Under the pieces are notes generated by a model that did no database searches, was not told where the DNA came from, and was given only the letters and a program-made list of their open reading frames with translations. Positions 61,283 to 64,000 of a DNA stretch of 64,000 bases are shown here, in pieces (the first letter of the stretch is position 1; the number at the start of each line of letters is the position of its first letter). The position numbers were made by a program, and so were the translations under genes. Source of the DNA: Pseudomonas azotoformans (lineage in GTDB: Bacteria > Pseudomonadota > Gammaproteobacteria > Pseudomonadales > Pseudomonadaceae). Location of the stretch: positions 5,316,501 through 5,380,500 of the forward strand of contig NZ_LT629702.1 in the NCBI RefSeq assembly GCF_900103345.1. Reading direction: 5' to 3'.

Positions 61283-64000
61283 GTGTCGATTCATGTCGCG
61301 TTGCACCACGTTACGCATTACCGCTACGACCGCGCTGTCGAACTCGGCCCGCAGATCGTGCGGTTGCGTCCGGCCGCCCATAGCCGCACGCGGATTTTGT
61401 CCTACGCGCTGAAAGTGCTGCCCGAGCAGCATTTCATCAATTGGCAGCAAGACCCCCAGGGCAATTACCTGGCGCGGTTGGTGTTCCCTGAGAAGACCGA
61501 TGAGCTGCGCATCGAGGTCGACCTGGTCGCCGAGATGGCGGTGTTCAACCCGTTCGACTTTTTCCTTGAGCCCTACGCCGAAAAAATCCCCTTCAGCTAT
61601 GCCGCCGATGAACAGCGCGAGCTGGCGCCGTACCTGGAAACCTTGCCGCTGACGCCGAAGTTTGCCGCGTACCTTGCAGGCATCGACCGTACGCCGTTGC
61701 CGGCCGTGGATTTCCTGGTGGGCCTCAACCAGCGCCTGGCGGCCGATATCGGCTACCTGATCCGCATGGAACCGGGCGTGCAGACGCCGGAATTCACCCT
61801 GGAAAACGCCTCCGGCTCTTGCCGCGATTCGGCCTGGCTGCTGGTGCAATTGCTGCGCAACCTGGGCTTGGCCGCACGGTTTGTGTCGGGCTATCTGATC
61901 CAGTTGACCGCCGACGTCAAAGCCCTCGACGGCCCGTCCGGCACCGAAGTGGACTTCACCGACCTGCACGCCTGGTGCGAAGTGTATTTGCCCGGCGCCG
62001 GCTGGATCGGCCTGGATGCCACCTCGGGGCTGTTCGCCAGTGAAGGGCATATCCCGTTGGCCTGCAGTCCCGATCCCTCGTCTGCTGCGCCGATCAGTGG
62101 GTTGGTGGAGCCGTGCGAGTGTGAATTCACCCACGAAATGTCTGTAGAGCGGATTTGGGAGGCCCCGCGGGTCACCAAGCCCTACACCGAAGAACAATGG
62201 CTGGCGATCCAGGCGCTGGGTCGGCAGATCGATGGCGACCTGCTCAGGGACGATGTCCGCCTGACCATGGGCGGCGAGCCGACCTTTGTCTCCATCGACG
62301 ACCCCGACGGCGCCGAATGGAACACCGCCGCGCTCGGCCCGGACAAGCGGCGCCTGTCTGCCGAACTGTTCCAGCGCATGCGCAAGCACTACGCACCCAA
62401 AGGGCTGGTGCACTTCGGCCAGGGCAAGTGGTACCCCGGCGAGCAACTGCCGCGCTGGTCGCTCAACTGCTACTGGCGCCGCGACGGCGTGCCGATCTGG
62501 CACAACAGCGCGTTGATCGCCGATGAGCAAGAGGATTACGGCGCGGACGGCGTGATGGCCGGGCGTTTCCTGGCCAGCGTCGCCGAGCACCTTAAGCTGC
62601 CGGCACGCTTTGTGTTCCCGGCCTTCGAAGACAATTTCTACTACCTGTGGCGCGAAGGCGCGCTGCCGCAGAACGTCACCGCCCAGGACCCGCGCCTGAG
62701 CGATGAGCTGGAACGCGAACGCCTGCGCAAGGTGTTCGCCCAGGGCCTGGATAAAATCATCGGGCAGGTATTGCCGCTGGCGCGCACGCCCGCCAATGAT
62801 CGGTGGCAGAGTGGGCGCTGGTACCTGCGCGACAACCATTGCCGCCTGGTGCCGGGAGATTCTCCCTTGGGCTATCGCCTGCCGCTGGCCTCGCAGCCGT
62901 GGGTGACGGCGGCAGAATATCCGTTTGTGCACCCGACGGACCCTAACCAGGATCAGCCCGAGCTGCCGACTACCGCCCAACTGCGAAGCCATGGCGAACC
63001 TGCGCCGAGTGATGAGCGCGTGCCCAAGGTGGACGAGTCCGCCGACTGGCTGACCCGCACCGCGCTGTGCGCCGAAGCACGGGAAGGGCGGCTCTATCTG
63101 TTCATGCCGCCGCTGGAGCGCGTCGAGGACTATCTGGAACTGGTGGCGGCCATCGAAGCCACCGCTGAAGAACTGCACTGTCCGGTGTTGCTCGAAGGCT
63201 ACGAGCCACCGGCCGACACGCGCCTGAGCAACTTCCGCGTCACGCCGGACCCGGGTGTGATCGAGGTCAACGTGCAGCCGTCCGCCTCTTGGGACGAGTT
63301 GGTGGAGCGCACCGAGTTCCTCTACGAAGAGGCGCGGCAAACCCGCCTGACCACCGAGAAATTCATGATCGACGGGCGCCACACCGGCACCGGTGGCGGT
63401 AACCATTTCGTGCTCGGTGGCGCCACGCCCAAGGACTCGCCGTTCCTGCGTCGCCCAGATCTACTGCGCAGCCTGATCAGCTACTGGCACAACCACCCGT
63501 CGTTGTCCTACCTGTTTTCCGGCCTGTTCATCGGCCCGACCTCCCAGGCGCCACGGGTGGACGAGGCGCGCAACGATGCGCTGTACGAGCTGGAAATCGC
63601 CTTCGCACAAATGCCTGCTCCCGGTGAAGAGTGCCCGCCATGGTTGGTGGACCGCCTGCTGCGCAACCTGCTGATCGACGTGACCGGCAACACTCACCGC
63701 GCCGAATTCTGCATCGACAAACTCTACTCACCGGATGGCGCCACCGGCCGACTGGGCCTGCTGGAACTGCGTGCATTCGAGATGCCGCCCCATGCACGCA
63801 TGAGCCTGACCCAACAACTGCTGCTGCGTGCCTTGGTCGCGCGCTTTTGGCGCGAGCCCTACGCACCGCCGAAGCTGGCGCGCTGGGGCACCGAGTTGCA
63901 CGACCGTTTTCTGCTGCCGCACTTCATCGAGCAGGATTTTGCCGATGTGATCGTCGAGCTCAACGCAGCTGGCTACCCGCTGCGCGCCGAGTGGTTTGCC
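61283..64000 (+). CDS. Transglutaminase-like/DUF2126 protein (first 906 codons, cut by window edge)
   Basis: Open from GTG 61283 to the window edge with no stop, after a consensus aggagg at 61272. Residues 1-80 form the bacterial transglutaminase N-terminal region (HVALHHVTHYRYDRAV); the transglutaminase core has C in SGSCRDSAWLLVQLLR, H in DLHAWCEVYLPG and D in GLDATSG, a complete Cys-His-Asp triad. A large DUF2126 region follows (MGGEPTFVSIDDPDGAEW onward). Full-length members exceed 1000 residues. The family is predicted to act on peptides or amides; no substrate is known. The partner genes are outside the window. Confidence 0.93.
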   Translation, partial: MSIHVALHHVTHYRYDRAVELGPQIVRLRPAAHSRTRILSYALKVLPEQHFINWQQDPQGNYLARLVFPEKTDELRIEVDLVAEMAVFNPFDFFLEPYAEKIPFSYAADEQRELAPYLETLPLTPKFAAYLAGIDRTPLPAVDFLVGLNQRLAADIGYLIRMEPGVQTPEFTLENASGSCRDSAWLLVQLLRNLGLAARFVSGYLIQLTADVKALDGPSGTEVDFTDLHAWCEVYLPGAGWIGLDATSGLFASEGHIPLACSPDPSSAAPISGLVEPCECEFTHEMSVERIWEAPRVTKPYTEEQWLAIQALGRQIDGDLLRDDVRLTMGGEPTFVSIDDPDGAEWNTAALGPDKRRLSAELFQRMRKHYAPKGLVHFGQGKWYPGEQLPRWSLNCYWRRDGVPIWHNSALIADEQEDYGADGVMAGRFLASVAEHLKLPARFVFPAFEDNFYYLWREGALPQNVTAQDPRLSDELERERLRKVFAQGLDKIIGQVLPLARTPANDRWQSGRWYLRDNHCRLVPGDSPLGYRLPLASQPWVTAAEYPFVHPTDPNQDQPELPTTAQLRSHGEPAPSDERVPKVDESADWLTRTALCAEAREGRLYLFMPPLERVEDYLELVAAIEATAEELHCPVLLEGYEPPADTRLSNFRVTPDPGVIEVNVQPSASWDELVERTEFLYEEARQTRLTTEKFMIDGRHTGTGGGNHFVLGGATPKDSPFLRRPDLLRSLISYWHNHPSLSYLFSGLFIGPTSQAPRVDEARNDALYELEIAFAQMPAPGEECPPWLVDRLLRNLLIDVTGNTHRAEFCIDKLYSPDGATGRLGLLELRAFEMPPHARMSLTQQLLLRALVARFWREPYAPPKLARWGTELHDRFLLPHFIEQDFADVIVELNAAGYPLRAEWFA

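Noticed and set aside
61145..63406. 753-codon minus-strand frame at the right end
   Set aside because: It is antisense to the transglutaminase/DUF2126 frame, which has a ribosome site and catalytic triad. The antisense product has no recognisable features.

Overview
The window is a chromosomal core segment of a Pseudomonas species, most likely of the fluorescens group. Gene order from the EmrE-type transporter/LysR pair through waaA, tolC, thiC, nudF, cpdA, yqiA, parE, parC, serB, psd, rhdA, motAB, rsgA, orn, queG, tsaE, amiB, mutL, miaA, hfq, hflXKC, hisZ, purA, tRNA-Leu, rnr, rlmB, rpsF, rpsR, rplI and dnaB follows, as I remember it, the PA4992-PA4928 stretch of P. aeruginosa PAO1 read in reverse. 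High GC, frequent GTG/TTG starts and REP-pair repeats of the 'gtgggagggggcttgcccccgat' type support the fluorescens group.

Region by region. 1-4.8 kb: a minus-strand oxidoreductase cluster (FAD oxidase, aldo/keto reductase, an edge-truncated gene), an SMR efflux pump divergent from a LysR regulator, and the Kdo transferase WaaA. 4.9-10.9 kb: TolC, a TPP riboswitch with thiC, the putative pyrimidine transporter CytX and a DUF3298 lipoprotein. 11-19.1 kb: a plus-strand run nudF-yqiB-cpdA-yqiA-parE-phytase-like-parC (nucleotide and cAMP turnover, chromosome decatenation). 19.2-26.4 kb: a PqiC-like lipoprotein, a HAMP protein with what looks like a decayed class III cyclase domain, serB, and the minus-strand group HDOD-rhdA-psd. 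26.6-31 kb: the flagellar stator motAB, then rsgA, orn and a TRIC-type channel. 31-41.6 kb: queG facing the large plus-strand series nnrD-tsaE-amiB-mutL-miaA-hfq-hflX-hflK-hflC (tRNA modification, cell-wall amidase, mismatch repair, RNA chaperone, FtsH modulators). 41.8-49.2 kb: hisZ, purA, a chemoreceptor and a ferric-iron ABC transporter without its ATPase. 49.2-57.1 kb: two tRNA-Leu(CAG) genes, each with its own promoter and terminator, then rnr-rlmB and the rpsF-rpsR-DUF2232-rplI-dnaB translation/replication block. 57.2-64 kb: a YgiQ-type radical SAM protein, an unrecognised two-gene cassette (glycine-zipper-like protein plus four-helix membrane protein) and the first 906 codons of a transglutaminase/DUF2126 protein that runs off the edge.

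Most of the window is ordinary housekeeping DNA. The best candidate for something undescribed is the 59729-61095 pair, which has the layout of a membrane-active effector with its immunity protein; no function has been shown. Also notable: REP pairs occupy every convergent intergenic gap that has free space, the HAMP protein seems to carry a catalytically dead cyclase domain, and nnrD lacks its usual epimerase half. No IS element, prophage, CRISPR array or integrase was seen.
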